Program-made: the position numbers and the translations under genes
The notes under the pieces: generated by a model
Seen by the model: only the letters and a program-made list of their open reading frames with translations
Database searches by the model: none
What the model was told of the DNA's origin: nothing
NCBI RefSeq assembly: GCF_013407955.1
Contig: NZ_JACCBU010000001.1
Span: 1,922,001-1,986,000 of the forward strand
Reading direction: 5' to 3'
DNA length: 64,000 bases
Source of the DNA: Microlunatus parietis
GTDB taxonomy: Bacteria; Actinomycetota; Actinomycetes; Propionibacteriales; Propionibacteriaceae
Part shown: piece after piece, positions 33,802 to 42,380 of the stretch
Layout of the letters: every line of letters begins with the position of its first letter
Position numbering within the stretch: position 1 is the first letter of the stretch

Positions 33802-34583
33802 GCCGGGGCCACGGCGGCGACCTTCTCGGCGAAGGCGCGCATCGTCTCCATGAACAGCCCGCCGCCGAAACTGATCCTGGCGATGCCGAGGTCGGCCAGC
33901 TCGGCCACTCCGGCGGCCTGCGGCATCCGGGCGATGTTGATCATGCCGTCGGTCTCCTTGACCAGGGCCGCGATCTGGTCCGGCTGGTGCAGCGCGATCG
34001 GGTAGACGCAGGTCGCGCCGGCATCGAGGTAGCGGCGGGCCCGGTCGGTCGCATCGGGCAGGTGGTGCTCCTGCGAACTCGGACTGGTGTCGCCGGACTT
34101 GAGCCGCGCCACGAACTCGCCGATGTAATTGTCGATCCGCGCGTTGATCACCAGCGGATAGTCCTCGGCCTCGGCGGCGGCGTGGACGGCCGCGATCCAG
34201 GCCGCCTGTTCACCCGCCTCCCGCTGCTGCCCGGTCGCGTGATCGGTGTCCTCGAGGTTGCAGCCGGCGACACCGATCCGCTTCAGCTCGGCGACCAGGG
34301 CCGTCGCGTCGAGCCCGTACCCCGCCTCGGCGTCCACCGTGACCGGCACCTCGACGCCGGCGCTGATCCGGCCCGCCGCCGCCAGCATCTCCTCGCTCGG
34401 AGCGCCCTCGTGATCTTCGTACCCGAGGCTGGCGGCGACCCCGGCACTGGTCGTGGCCACCACCGGGAAGCCCGCCTCGACCACGACCTTGGCCGAAGCG
34501 ACATCCCAGGCGTTCGGCAGGACCAACGGTTTTCCGGGTACGTGCAGCGATCGGAGCAACTCACACTTCTCGTTCAGGTTCAT
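33795..34583 (-). CDS. Isocitrate lyase/PEP mutase superfamily protein
   Basis: 262 residues. The barrel motifs are LVLPNAWDVASAKVVVEAGF, VVATTSAGVAASLGYEDHEG, VTVDAEAGYG (metal-binding Asp), GVAGCNLEDTDH and NARIDNYI. The isocitrate-lyase KKCGH cysteine loop is absent, so it belongs to the PEP-mutase-like branch, many of which are C-C lyases or hydrolases with undefined substrates. ATG 34583 has a weak ribosome site. Confidence 0.85.
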   Translation of the reverse strand: MNLNEKCELLRSLHVPGKPLVLPNAWDVASAKVVVEAGFPVVATTSAGVAASLGYEDHEGAPSEEMLAAAGRISAGVEVPVTVDAEAGYGLDATALVAELKRIGVAGCNLEDTDHATGQQREAGEQAAWIAAVHAAAEAEDYPLVINARIDNYIGEFVARLKSGDTSPSSQEHHLPDATDRARRYLDAGATCVYPIALHQPDQIAALVKETDGMINIARMPQAAGVAELADLGIARISFGGGLFMETMRAFAEKVAAVAPAS

Positions 34584-34626
34584 GCCCCTACTGACGGGAC
34601 AGCGCCCGCTCGTGTGACGTCGCGAC

Positions 34627-34662
34627 TTATCCACAGTTGCACCTGCGCCGCACTTATCCACA
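34627..34662. promoter_or_regulatory. Two perfect DnaA-box-like TTATCCACA repeats
   Basis: TTATCCACA at 34627-34635 and at 34654-34662, each inside ACTTATCCACAG, 27 bp apart in the same direction. They lie between the PEP-mutase-family gene and the DUF559 gene. Two boxes without an AT-rich region or dnaA/dnaN do not make an origin; DnaA titration or regulation of a flanking gene is possible. Confidence 0.6.
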
Positions 34663-34715
34663 GGCCGGAGGCCGGAACGCTGGCCGGATCGGGCCGGCCG
34701 TCGCATGATCATCGG

Positions 34716-35606
34716 GTGCCCGTGCGGATCCCCCTCGATGCGTTGCTCGCCGACGGCGGCGGCGTGATCGTGGTGCGCCGTCATCCGGAGCATCGGCGCA
34801 GCCTTTATCGGCTGCTCGGACAAGGATTGCTGACCACGATCCTGCCCGGGGTGCTCGCTCCGACGGCTGCCGCCGGCCGGCTCGGCGTCCGGGTCCGGGC
34901 GCTGGGCCTGTGGGACGACGACGTCGTGCTGACTCGGTGGGCTGCGGCTCGGCTGACGTACTGGCCAGAACTGGACGTGCCGATGATCACCGGTGCCCTG
35001 CCGGGCCGCCGGTCCGTGCCGTCCGGCTTCGAGCTCGTACGCGAGAGAATTCCGCGGCCTCTCGTGCGCACCGTCGGTGGACTTCAGGTCACCGCACCCG
35101 CCCTGACGGCCCTCGACCTCGCCCCGTTCGACCACGGTGCCTCGATCGGGCGACTCCTGCGCACCGGGCTCGCCACCATCGAAGACCTGGACGACGCCCT
35201 CGACGAGACGCCCGGGCGACGGGCCAACCAGGTGCGCCGGCGGTGGCTGGCCAAGTCCCGCCGCCGGCCCTGGGCACCCTCCGAGCGCGAGCTGCACGAC
35301 CTGCTGAAGGCGGCCCGGATCGACGGCTGGCTTGGAAACTGCGCGATCATGGTCGGCTCGATCCGGTATGTCGTCGATCTCGTCTTCCGCGAGGCGAGAG
35401 TCGCGATCGAGGTGGACGGCTACGAGTACCACCGGGCCGAACGGTGGGAACAGTTCCACCGGGACCGCCGCAAGTGGACCGATCTCGCCGCCGACGGCTG
35501 GACGGTCCTCCACTTCACCTGGCCACAGATCACCGAAGACCCGGACTGGGTCCTCGCCGCTATCCGCAAAGCCCTCGCCAACAGCCGCCTCCGCCGCGCC
35601 GCCTGA
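34716..35606 (+). CDS. AbiEi-like/DUF559 endonuclease-fold protein
   Basis: 296 residues from GTG 34716 (CATGAT six bases upstream). The N-terminal part (RRHPEHRRSLYRLLGQGLLT, TILPGVLAPT) matches the 'AbiEi antitoxin-type' winged helix found in many actinobacterial DUF559 proteins. The C-terminal part has the Vsr/DUF559 PD-(D/E)XK core: YVVDLVFREARVAIEVDGYEYH, then W..DRRKWTDLAADGWTVLHFTW. Probable nuclease of defence or unknown role. No cognate toxin is adjacent. Confidence 0.78.
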   Translation: MPVRIPLDALLADGGGVIVVRRHPEHRRSLYRLLGQGLLTTILPGVLAPTAAAGRLGVRVRALGLWDDDVVLTRWAAARLTYWPELDVPMITGALPGRRSVPSGFELVRERIPRPLVRTVGGLQVTAPALTALDLAPFDHGASIGRLLRTGLATIEDLDDALDETPGRRANQVRRRWLAKSRRRPWAPSERELHDLLKAARIDGWLGNCAIMVGSIRYVVDLVFREARVAIEVDGYEYHRAERWEQFHRDRRKWTDLAADGWTVLHFTWPQITEDPDWVLAAIRKALANSRLRRAA

Positions 35607-35625
35607 TCCTGGGAGTGCAGGACGT

Positions 35626-35710
35626 GAGTGGCACAGAATTGCAGTTTGCTGCCCCCCAAACCCCGAAATCCGGCCTCGCGAACGCAGGAAACTGCAATTC
35701 TGTGCCACTC
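35626..35710. repeat. 85-bp palindromic element, copy 1
   Basis: Perfect 22-bp terminal arms beginning GAGTGGCACAGAATTGCAG (35626) and ending with its complement at 35710, enclosing a loop region that includes CGAAATC. Size, terminal palindrome and second copy nearby suggest a REP- or MITE-type mobile hairpin. It also sits where a terminator for the DUF559 gene would be expected. Confidence 0.75.
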
Positions 35711-35926
35711 CGACCTCGGACGGGTTCAGGCGGCCGGCGGAGCACACGGATCCAGGGCGACCGGCTGACCGTGGCCCCAGTGCCGGCCGCCGACCTGCGC
35801 TCGCCTCGTCAGGCGGCTGCCCAGTGACTCGGGCCAACATGGACGCCGACCGGTCCCGGCGGGCGTGCCCGGGCGGGACAGCGAGGACCCAGGCCGCGGC
35901 CCATGCGGCGATCCCGCCTGATCCGC

Positions 35927-36011
35927 GAGTGGCACAGAATTGCAGGTTGCTGCCCACAGACCCTCGAAATCGGGCCCCGCGAGGGCAGCAACCTGCAATT
36001 CAGTGCCACTC
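35927..36011. repeat. 85-bp palindromic element, copy 2
   Basis: Same 19-base tip GAGTGGCACAGAATTGCAG and same length as copy 1, with 29-bp arms (one mismatch) and a loop that again contains CGAAATC. Interior bases differ from copy 1 but co-vary to keep pairing (GTTGCTGCCC with GGGCAGCAAC), which argues for selection on the hairpin. Confidence 0.75.
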
Positions 36012-36019
36012 CGGGTCGA

Positions 36020-36619
36020 TCAGGACCAGCGGCCGTGGCGGACCTGGTCCTCGGTGGGGCGGCGGGGGCGGCGGCTGGGTGAGCCGGGGGCGCCTGCTGC
36101 AGCCGGAAAGCCGAGGCTGATCACGCCCGCCGACAGTTGATCATGGGGGACGCCGAACCGGGCTCGGACGGCGTCCTGATGCTCGGGCGGGACGCCGAAG
36201 AAGCAGCCGCCGAGACCAAGGTCGACGGCGGCGAGCAGGATGGTCTGGGCGGCCATGCCGGCGTCGACCCACCAGTACGGGGCGGCCCAGCGAGACGGAT
36301 CGCGGTCGGTCCAGCCCTTGTCCGGCTCGGCGTACCGGTCCAGGTAGGCCGCCTCCGAGGTCCAGACCAAGATCAACACCGGGGCCGAGCGCATCCCGGC
36401 CAGCCACGAGTTCTCGTCGCCCGCCGAGCCGGTGGCGGCCCAGAAGTCGGCGACATCGGCGGGACGGTCGAGCACCAGGAACGACACGCCCTGGGTGAAG
36501 CCCGCGGTCGGCGAGCGGCGGCCGGCCTCGGTCAGTTTGGTGATCATCTCGGGCGGCACCGGGTCCGGCCGGTAGGCCCGGATCATCCGGCGCCGGCGCA
36601 GCACGTCCGACAGTTCCAT
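36020..36619 (-). CDS. Nitroreductase-family protein
   Basis: 199 residues. FMN-binding motifs of the nitroreductase fold are seen: RRRRMIRAYRPDPVP, EAGRRSPTAGFTQG, and AAQTILLAAVDLGLGGCFFG. NAD(P)H-dependent FMN reductase of unknown substrate. Its ATG follows the tatD stop directly (TGA-ATG), so it is the last gene of the rsmI-tatD unit. Confidence 0.86.
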   Translation of the reverse strand: MELSDVLRRRRMIRAYRPDPVPPEMITKLTEAGRRSPTAGFTQGVSFLVLDRPADVADFWAATGSAGDENSWLAGMRSAPVLILVWTSEAAYLDRYAEPDKGWTDRDPSRWAAPYWWVDAGMAAQTILLAAVDLGLGGCFFGVPPEHQDAVRARFGVPHDQLSAGVISLGFPAAAGAPGSPSRRPRRPTEDQVRHGRWS

Positions 36620-37504
36620 TCAGGCCTCCGCCCAGGCTCCGCCGAAGGCGACGTCGGCATTCCGGGACAAGGCCCGGCAGATCTCCTCGAGCTCCCGCCC
36701 CAGCACGTCGGCCATCAATCGGGCCGTATGCGGGATCAGGTACGAGGCGTTGGGCCGGCCGCGATACGGCTCCGGGGTGAGGTACGGGGCGTCGGTCTCG
36801 ACCAGGATCCGGTCCAGCGGGGTGATCGCCAGCGCCTCCCGCAGCGGCTCGGCGTTCTTGAACGTGACCGTACCGGCGAAGGACAAGAACCCGCCGCGGT
36901 CGAGGCACGCCTTGGCGAACTCGGCGTCCCCGGAGAAGCAGTGCATGATGATCCGCTCCGGCGGGCCCTCGGCGTCCAGCACGTCGAGGATCGGCTGGTG
37001 CGCGTCCCGGTCGTGGATCATCAGCGCCTTGCGGTGCTGCTTGGCCAGCGCGATGTGCGCCGCGAACGCCTCCCGCTGGATCGCCAGCCCGGGCTCGTCC
37101 CGGGTCCGGAACGTGTCCATCCCGGTCTCCCCGACCGCCCGGACCAGCGGATCGGCGGCCAGCCGGGCGATCTCCCCCAGCCCCGCCGCCAGCTCGACCG
37201 TCGTCAGCCGTGCGGCGTCGTTGGGGTGGATCGCGACGGCGGCGACGACGCTCGGGAACCGGCCCGCCGCCTCGACCGCCCAGCGCGACCCGGCGACGTC
37301 GCAGCCGACCTGGACGATCCGCCGGACGCCGACCGAGGCGGCCAGCTCGATCGCCTGGTCCGGCGCCAGCGAGGTCTTGCCGTCGGCAACGTCGAGGTGG
37401 CAGTGACTGTCCACCACCGGGTACGGCAGCGGCTCCGGCACCGCCGGCCGGTCCAGGTTGCGCCGCTGTCCCTGCTCGGTCGTGGCGGCCCGCCGCTCAC
37501 GCAT
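36620..37504 (-). CDS. tatD: TatD-family metal-dependent DNase
   Basis: 294 residues from ATG 37504. Metal motifs are VDSHCHLD (HxH), VGETGMD (Glu), MIHDRDAH, IMHCFSGD and LVETDAPYL, the complete TatD set. 3'-5' DNase and tRNA/DNA quality-control role by family. It overlaps rsmI by eight bases. A longer start at 37546 lies inside rsmI and adds no conserved sequence. Confidence 0.9.
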   Translation of the reverse strand: MRERRAATTEQGQRRNLDRPAVPEPLPYPVVDSHCHLDVADGKTSLAPDQAIELAASVGVRRIVQVGCDVAGSRWAVEAAGRFPSVVAAVAIHPNDAARLTTVELAAGLGEIARLAADPLVRAVGETGMDTFRTRDEPGLAIQREAFAAHIALAKQHRKALMIHDRDAHQPILDVLDAEGPPERIIMHCFSGDAEFAKACLDRGGFLSFAGTVTFKNAEPLREALAITPLDRILVETDAPYLTPEPYRGRPNASYLIPHTARLMADVLGRELEEICRALSRNADVAFGGAWAEA

Positions 37505-38345
37505 CTCCACCACTGTTCCCCTCCCGCGCGGCCAGGACGGCCGCATACAACTCGTTCTTCGCCAGCCCGCGCGCCGCCGCGACCTCGGCCACCGCCGGCT
37601 TCAGCTTCGACCCGTCGGCCACCAGCCGCCGCACCACCGCCACGGCATCGTCCGTGTCGCCGCGCGAGGCTGCCGCCCCGGCCACGACGATGGTGACCTC
37701 GCCGCGAACCCCCTCGCCGGCCCAGTCGGCCAATTCGGCCAGGGTCCCCCGCCGGACCTCCTCGTACGTCTTCGTCAGCTCCCGGCACACCGCCGCCCGG
37801 CGCTCCGCCCCCAGGACGTCGGCCATCGCCCGCAGCGCCTCCTCGGTCCGGTGCGGCGCCTCGAAGAACACGGCGGTACGGGGCTCGTCGGCCAGCCCGG
37901 CCAGCCGGCGGGACCGCTCCCCCGCCTTCCGCGGCAGGAAACCCTCGAAGCAGAACCGATCGGTCGGCAGTCCCGAGAGTGCCAAAGCCGTCAACACGGC
38001 CGAAGGCCCGGGCACGGCGGTCACCTCGATCCCGGCCTCAACCGCGGCCGCGACCAGCCGGAACCCCGGATCGGACACCGACGGCATCCCGGCGTCACTG
38101 ACCACGGCCACCGTCGCCCCGCCCTGCAGCGCCTCGATCAGTTCGGCCGCCCGCGCCGCCTCGTTGCCGTCGAAGTAGGAGACCACCCGGGCTGAGGTCG
38201 TCACCCCGAGCCGGTCCAGCAGCCGGCGCAGCCGCCGGGTGTCCTCGGCCGCGATCACGTCGGCGGCGGCCAGCGTCTCGGACACCCGCGGCGAGGCGTC
38301 GCCCAGGTCGCCGATCGGCGTACCGACCAGCACCACTCGACCCAC
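37497..38345 (-). CDS. rsmI: 16S rRNA (cytidine1402-2'-O)-methyltransferase
   Basis: 282 residues from GTG 38345 with ACGGAGGCG upstream. Tetrapyrrole-methylase fold motifs VLVGTPIGDLGDASPR, AAEDTRRLRRLL, VSDAGMPSVSDPG and AVPGPSAVLTALALSGLP are diagnostic of RsmI. It modifies the decoding centre of 16S rRNA. Divergent from the PMT gene, as in many actinobacteria. Confidence 0.93.
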   Translation of the reverse strand: MGRVVLVGTPIGDLGDASPRVSETLAAADVIAAEDTRRLRRLLDRLGVTTSARVVSYFDGNEAARAAELIEALQGGATVAVVSDAGMPSVSDPGFRLVAAAVEAGIEVTAVPGPSAVLTALALSGLPTDRFCFEGFLPRKAGERSRRLAGLADEPRTAVFFEAPHRTEEALRAMADVLGAERRAAVCRELTKTYEEVRRGTLAELADWAGEGVRGEVTIVVAGAAASRGDTDDAVAVVRRLVADGSKLKPAVAEVAAARGLAKNELYAAVLAAREGNSGGDA

Positions 38346-38388
38346 ATCGCCTCCGTCTCACGCACACGACACGCACACCCGGCCTCAC

Positions 38389-38394
38389 TAGTAT
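38389..38394 (+). promoter_or_regulatory. -10 hexamer TAGTAT of the PMT gene
   Basis: TAGTAT, six bases, GTG at 38401; leaderless. Confidence 0.5.
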
Positions 38395-38400
38395 GTCCGG

Positions 38401-40149
38401 GTGGCGCGAGCGGACGGACTGACCGTAGTGGAACGACTGCGGGTCGAGCAGCCGACCGACCGTGCCTTCAGCTGGGCGATCACGGCCTTGATCACCTTGA
38501 TCGGCTTCGTGATCAGATCGGTCAACCTGGCGTACCCCAACAAGCTCGTCTTCGACGAGACCTACTACGCCAAGGACGCGTATTCGCTGCTCCGGTTCGG
38601 CTACGAGCGGGAGTGGCCGGACAACGCCAACGACGCGATCGTCGCCGGCAATCTCGACGTGATGAAGGACAGCGCGGCGTTCATCGTGCACCCGCAGGTC
38701 GGCAAGTGGCTGATCGCGTTCGGCGAATACCTGTTCGGGATGAACTCGTTCGGCTGGCGGTTCTCCTCGCTCGTCTTCGGCTCGTTGTTGATCTTCGTCG
38801 TGATCAGGTTGGTCCGCCGGATCTCCCGGTCGACCTTGATCGGCGGGCTGGCCGGGCTGCTGCTGGCGTTCGACGGGCTCGCCTTCGTGATGTCCCGGAT
38901 CGCCTTGCTGGACATCTTCCTGGCGGTCTTCGTGGTCGCGGCGGTGGCCTGTCTGATCGCCGACCGGGACTGGTTCCGGAACAAGCTCGCTGATCATCTG
39001 TCCGGCAACGGTCTGGCCGATCTCGGCGGGAGGTTCGGCCCGGCGTTGATCATCAGGCCGTGGCGGATCGCGGCCGGAGTGTGCTTCGGACTGGCCCTCG
39101 GCACCAAGTGGAACGCGCTCTACCCGCTCGCCGCGTTCGCCCTGCTGTCGCTGGCCTGGGACGTCGGCGCCCGCCGGGTCGCCGGCGCCGGGGTCCGGTC
39201 CAGCCTGGCGATCATCCGGGACGGCATTCCCGCGTTCGTCTCCCTGGTCGTGCTGAGCGTGATCATCTACGTGGCGAGCTGGGCCAGCTGGCTGGCCGGC
39301 AGCGACGGCTACCTGCGGGACTGGGGGCAGAACCACCCCGATGCCCTGTCGGTACGGCTGCTGGGCGACCCGCTGGCCTCGCTGCTGGCGTACAACCAGG
39401 CGATCTGGAACTTCCACACCGGCGACGGCATCGCCCAGGCGACCCACCCGTACGATGCGAACCCGGCCGGCTGGCTGGTGCTGGGCCGGGTGATCGGGAT
39501 CGACGCCGTGCTGGACATCCCGGGCGGCACCGACGGCTGCCCGGCCGCCGCGGAGAAGTGCTATCGGGTGATCTCCGGGATCGGCACGCCCGCCCTGTGG
39601 TGGGCCGCGGTGATCGCACTGGTCGCTGCGCTGGTCCTGTGGGTCGGCGGCCGGGACTGGCGGTTCGGCATCCCGGTGGTCGGCGTGCTGAGCAACTGGC
39701 TGCCCTGGTTCCAGTACACCGACCGGCCGCAGTTCCTCTTCTACGCGATCACGATCGTTCCGTTCTCGGTCACCGCCGTCGCTCTGGTCCTGGGTCGCCT
39801 GCTCGGCTCGGCTGCGGACCTGCGCGCCGGGCCCGGCGCCGCTCGTCGAGCGGTGCCGGACCCGTCCCCTGAGCCTGTCGAAGGGCAAGGACCGACCGGG
39901 CTCGGCACGTCGACAGGCCCAGTGCACGCTCGCCATCAGCACGCCCGCGGCGCGCCGTCCCGGAGCCTCGCCGGACTCTTCGCCGCGGGCACGCTGCCGC
40001 TGGACCGGCGGGCCGTGGCAGCGATCGGGATCGGTGCGTTCATCGCGCTGGTCGGGGCGAATTTCGCCTTCATCTATCCGATCCTCACCGACGCCGTGCT
40101 GACCTATCAGCAGTGGCGGGCGAGGATGTGGATCCGCGGCTGGATCTGA
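38401..40149 (+). CDS. Protein O-mannosyltransferase (PMT/GT39 family)
   Basis: 582 residues with multiple membrane segments. The first outer loop carries the catalytic acidic motif VFDETYYAKDAYSLLRFGYE (Asp-Glu), followed by HPQVGKWLIAFGEYLFG and FDGLAFVMSRIALLDIFLA, all typical of actinobacterial Pmt. It uses a polyprenyl-phosphate mannose donor to glycosylate secreted proteins. At about residues 485-530 a proline/glycine-rich insert (PDPSPEPVEGQGPTG) is encoded by a REP-like repeat at 39867-39925 between two transmembrane segments, so the gene has absorbed the element in frame. Confidence 0.88.
   Translation: MARADGLTVVERLRVEQPTDRAFSWAITALITLIGFVIRSVNLAYPNKLVFDETYYAKDAYSLLRFGYEREWPDNANDAIVAGNLDVMKDSAAFIVHPQVGKWLIAFGEYLFGMNSFGWRFSSLVFGSLLIFVVIRLVRRISRSTLIGGLAGLLLAFDGLAFVMSRIALLDIFLAVFVVAAVACLIADRDWFRNKLADHLSGNGLADLGGRFGPALIIRPWRIAAGVCFGLALGTKWNALYPLAAFALLSLAWDVGARRVAGAGVRSSLAIIRDGIPAFVSLVVLSVIIYVASWASWLAGSDGYLRDWGQNHPDALSVRLLGDPLASLLAYNQAIWNFHTGDGIAQATHPYDANPAGWLVLGRVIGIDAVLDIPGGTDGCPAAAEKCYRVISGIGTPALWWAAVIALVAALVLWVGGRDWRFGIPVVGVLSNWLPWFQYTDRPQFLFYAITIVPFSVTAVALVLGRLLGSAADLRAGPGAARRAVPDPSPEPVEGQGPTGLGTSTGPVHARHQHARGAPSRSLAGLFAAGTLPLDRRAVAAIGIGAFIALVGANFAFIYPILTDAVLTYQQWRARMWIRGWI
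39867..39925. repeat. REP-like inverted repeat inserted in frame in the PMT gene
   Basis: CCCTGAGCCTGTCGAAGGG (39867-39885), a spacer with CCGACCGGG, then GTCGACAGGCCCAGTG as a degenerate inverted partner. Same family as 42412-42430 and 53846-53903. Confidence 0.7.
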
Positions 40150-40446
40150 TAACGACCCAGTAACGCCGATACCGGAAGTCCTGTTGCGACTGTGTGACAA
40201 GACCGTCAGGATGCGGCAAAAACGGGCCTTGGGGATTAGAGTCTCGCCAGAGTCAGGCGTCGGCGCCTGTTGTGCCCTGGGGAGGACACGCGTTGTTGGA
40301 CAGGATCGGTCAGTGAGCCGCGCCCGGAAGATCCGGGCCTGGGGCATCGCCCGACCGGTGCAGGCTCGGCTTGCGAGCCGATGGACGCTAGAGTCCGTTG
40401 CCGTACTCAGCGGGCCTGTGAGCGCGGATCATGGAGGACCAATTCG
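40150..40446 (+). promoter_or_regulatory. Leader region of the ABC importer operon
   Basis: 297 bp without a gene. Two TAGAGTC sequences (near 40240 and 40390) resemble -10 elements. A GGAGGA ribosome site precedes the GTG at 40447. Confidence 0.4.
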
Positions 40447-41430
40447 GTGATCAGATATCTGGTACGGCGGATCGCTGGCTGGCTGCTGATGATCTTCGTC
40501 GCGACGAACATCACGTACTTCCTGGCCAATCATTATCTGAAGGCCCGCTCCAACTTCGTCGGCCGTAACCCACCGGTCCCGCAGGACGTGATCAACGGCA
40601 CGCTGAACCAGTACAACCTGAACGACCAGGTCAACATCTTCGAGCGCTGGTGGATCTGGATCACCGGCATCGTGACCCGGTGGGACTGGGGCCGCAGCCC
40701 GGTCGGCGAATCGGTGAACGACCAGATCGGGTTCCGGATCTGGATCAGCGCCGAACTCGTCCTCGGCGCGACGATCATCATGACCCTGCTCGGCATCGCG
40801 CTCGGCGTCTACACGGCGTCCCGGCAATACAAGCTGTCCGACCGGGTCGCACAGGGCACCTCGATCATCACCCTCAACATCCCGGTCGTCGTCGCGGCGC
40901 TCGGCATCGTCCTGGTGGCGATCCAGTTCAACCAGGCCGTCGGCAGCACCGTCTTCTACGTGGTCGGTGCCCAGAGCGACGACATCTCCGGGTTCGGTCC
41001 GTTCCTGGTCGACAAGGCGCAGCACCTGATCTTGCCCACCCTGGTGCTGGTGATCACCGGCTACGCCGGAACGCACTTCCTGCAGCGATCGCTGCTGCTG
41101 GACAACATCAACGCCGATTACGTACGGACGGCGCGGGCGAAGGGGCTGACCAAGGCGCAGGCGGTCCGCCGGCACGCGCTGCGGACCTCGCTGATCCCGG
41201 TCGCCACCCAGGTCGCCTTCTCGATCCCGGCGCTGTTCACCGGCGCGATCCTGACCGAGACGATCTTCGCCTGGGAAGGCATGGGCCGCTACTTCGCCAA
41301 GACCCTGGCGACCAACGACGTGCACGGGGCGGTCGCCACCGCGGCGTTCGGCGCGCTGATGACGGCGATCGGCGCCATCCTGTCCGACATCACGATCGTC
41401 GTCCTCGATCCGAGAGTGCGGGTGAGCTGA
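40447..41430 (+). CDS. Peptide/oligosaccharide ABC transporter permease (DppB-like)
   Basis: 327 residues from GTG 40447. Six membrane helices and the inner-membrane component loop NADYVRTARAKGLTKAQAVR, then RHALRTSLIPV, that contacts the ATPase. Gene order permease-permease-ATPase-binding protein is an Opp/Dpp-type importer. Linked to the next permease by TGATCATG. Confidence 0.9.
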   Translation: MIRYLVRRIAGWLLMIFVATNITYFLANHYLKARSNFVGRNPPVPQDVINGTLNQYNLNDQVNIFERWWIWITGIVTRWDWGRSPVGESVNDQIGFRIWISAELVLGATIIMTLLGIALGVYTASRQYKLSDRVAQGTSIITLNIPVVVAALGIVLVAIQFNQAVGSTVFYVVGAQSDDISGFGPFLVDKAQHLILPTLVLVITGYAGTHFLQRSLLLDNINADYVRTARAKGLTKAQAVRRHALRTSLIPVATQVAFSIPALFTGAILTETIFAWEGMGRYFAKTLATNDVHGAVATAAFGALMTAIGAILSDITIVVLDPRVRVS

Positions 41431-41432
41431 TC

Positions 41433-42380
41433 ATGTCGACCGAGGTGATGAACGTCCCGGGCCACTCGGGCGATCCCGATCATGATCCGACCGCGGAACT
41501 GCTGCAGTCGGCCCAGCCCAGGCGCCGGCTGTCCAAGGGAACGCTCTATCTGCGCCGCTTCCTGCGCAACCGGCCGGCCGTCGCCGGCGTGGTGATCTTG
41601 ATCTTGATCATCCTGTTCGCGCTGTTCGGCGGCCTGATCGCCCAGCACGACTACCTTGCCACCGACTTCACCGCGTTGACCACCGAGCCGGATTCGAACC
41701 ACTGGTTCGGCACCAACAACGCCGGCAACGACATCTACGCCCAGACCGTGCACGGGCTGCAGCGGTCGCTGTTGATCGCGTTGATCGTCTCGATCGGCAC
41801 CACAGTGATCTCCGCGGTCGTCGGCGCCTCCGCCGCCTACTTCGGCGGCGTCTACGAGCGCTCCACCCTGGTGGTGATCCACTTCCTGATGGTGGTGCCG
41901 ACCTTCCTCATCCTGGCGATGATCTCCAACGCCTCCGGCGGCAACTGGCTCATCGTGGCGACGATCCTGACCCTGACCGGCTGGTTCTTCCAGGCCCGGG
42001 TGATCTGGACGATGGCGCTCTCGCTGCGGGAACGAGAGTACGTCACCGCGGCCCGGTTCATGGGCGTGCGCGGCATCTGGATCGTGATCCGGCACATCAT
42101 CCCCAACATCGGCTCGCTGTTGATCATCCAGTTCACCCTCGGCGTCGTCGGCGCCGTGCTCACCGAGACCAGCCTTTCGTTCCTCGGCTTCGGCATCAAG
42201 GCACCGGACGTGTCGCTCGGCGCACTGATCGGGTCCGGCGCGAACACGATCACCAGCGCACCCTGGCTGTTCTACTTCCCGGCGGCCGCGCTGACCCTGC
42301 TCACCGTGTCGATGGCGCTGGTCGCCGACGGACTGCGGGACGCCCTCGATCCCACCTCGACCGCGGGAGGCCAGGCCTGA
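41433..42380 (+). CDS. Peptide/oligosaccharide ABC transporter permease (DppC-like)
   Basis: 315 residues. N-terminal helix PAVAGVVILILIILFALFGG after an OppC-type charged leader (RRFLRNRP), and the EAA loop EREYVTAARFMGVRGIWIVI, then RHIIPNIG. Within this gene five of seven Leu-Ile pairs written NTG-ATC use TTG-ATC, although Leu is otherwise mostly CTG/CTC. Stop and next start share a base (TGATG). Confidence 0.9.
   Translation: MSTEVMNVPGHSGDPDHDPTAELLQSAQPRRRLSKGTLYLRRFLRNRPAVAGVVILILIILFALFGGLIAQHDYLATDFTALTTEPDSNHWFGTNNAGNDIYAQTVHGLQRSLLIALIVSIGTTVISAVVGASAAYFGGVYERSTLVVIHFLMVVPTFLILAMISNASGGNWLIVATILTLTGWFFQARVIWTMALSLREREYVTAARFMGVRGIWIVIRHIIPNIGSLLIIQFTLGVVGAVLTETSLSFLGFGIKAPDVSLGALIGSGANTITSAPWLFYFPAAALTLLTVSMALVADGLRDALDPTSTAGGQA

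Larger units (their letters stand above)
35607..36019. other. Non-coding 413 bp holding two hairpin elements
   Basis: No gene is supported here. The two 85-bp inverted-repeat elements (35626-35710 and 35927-36011) occupy both ends; the 216 bp between them contain no start with a ribosome site and no recognisable protein. Confidence 0.6.

Noticed and set aside
34600..34720. Chromosomal replication origin
   Set aside because: Two DnaA-box-like sequences alone, with no dnaA, dnaN, AT-rich unwinding region or box cluster.
34716..35606. Complete type IV toxin-antitoxin pair
   Set aside because: The protein has an AbiEi-like N-terminus, but no AbiEii nucleotidyltransferase gene is next to it.
35626..36011. 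CRISPR array
   Set aside because: Only two repeats, each an internally palindromic 85-mer, with 216 bp between; no regular spacers and no cas genes.
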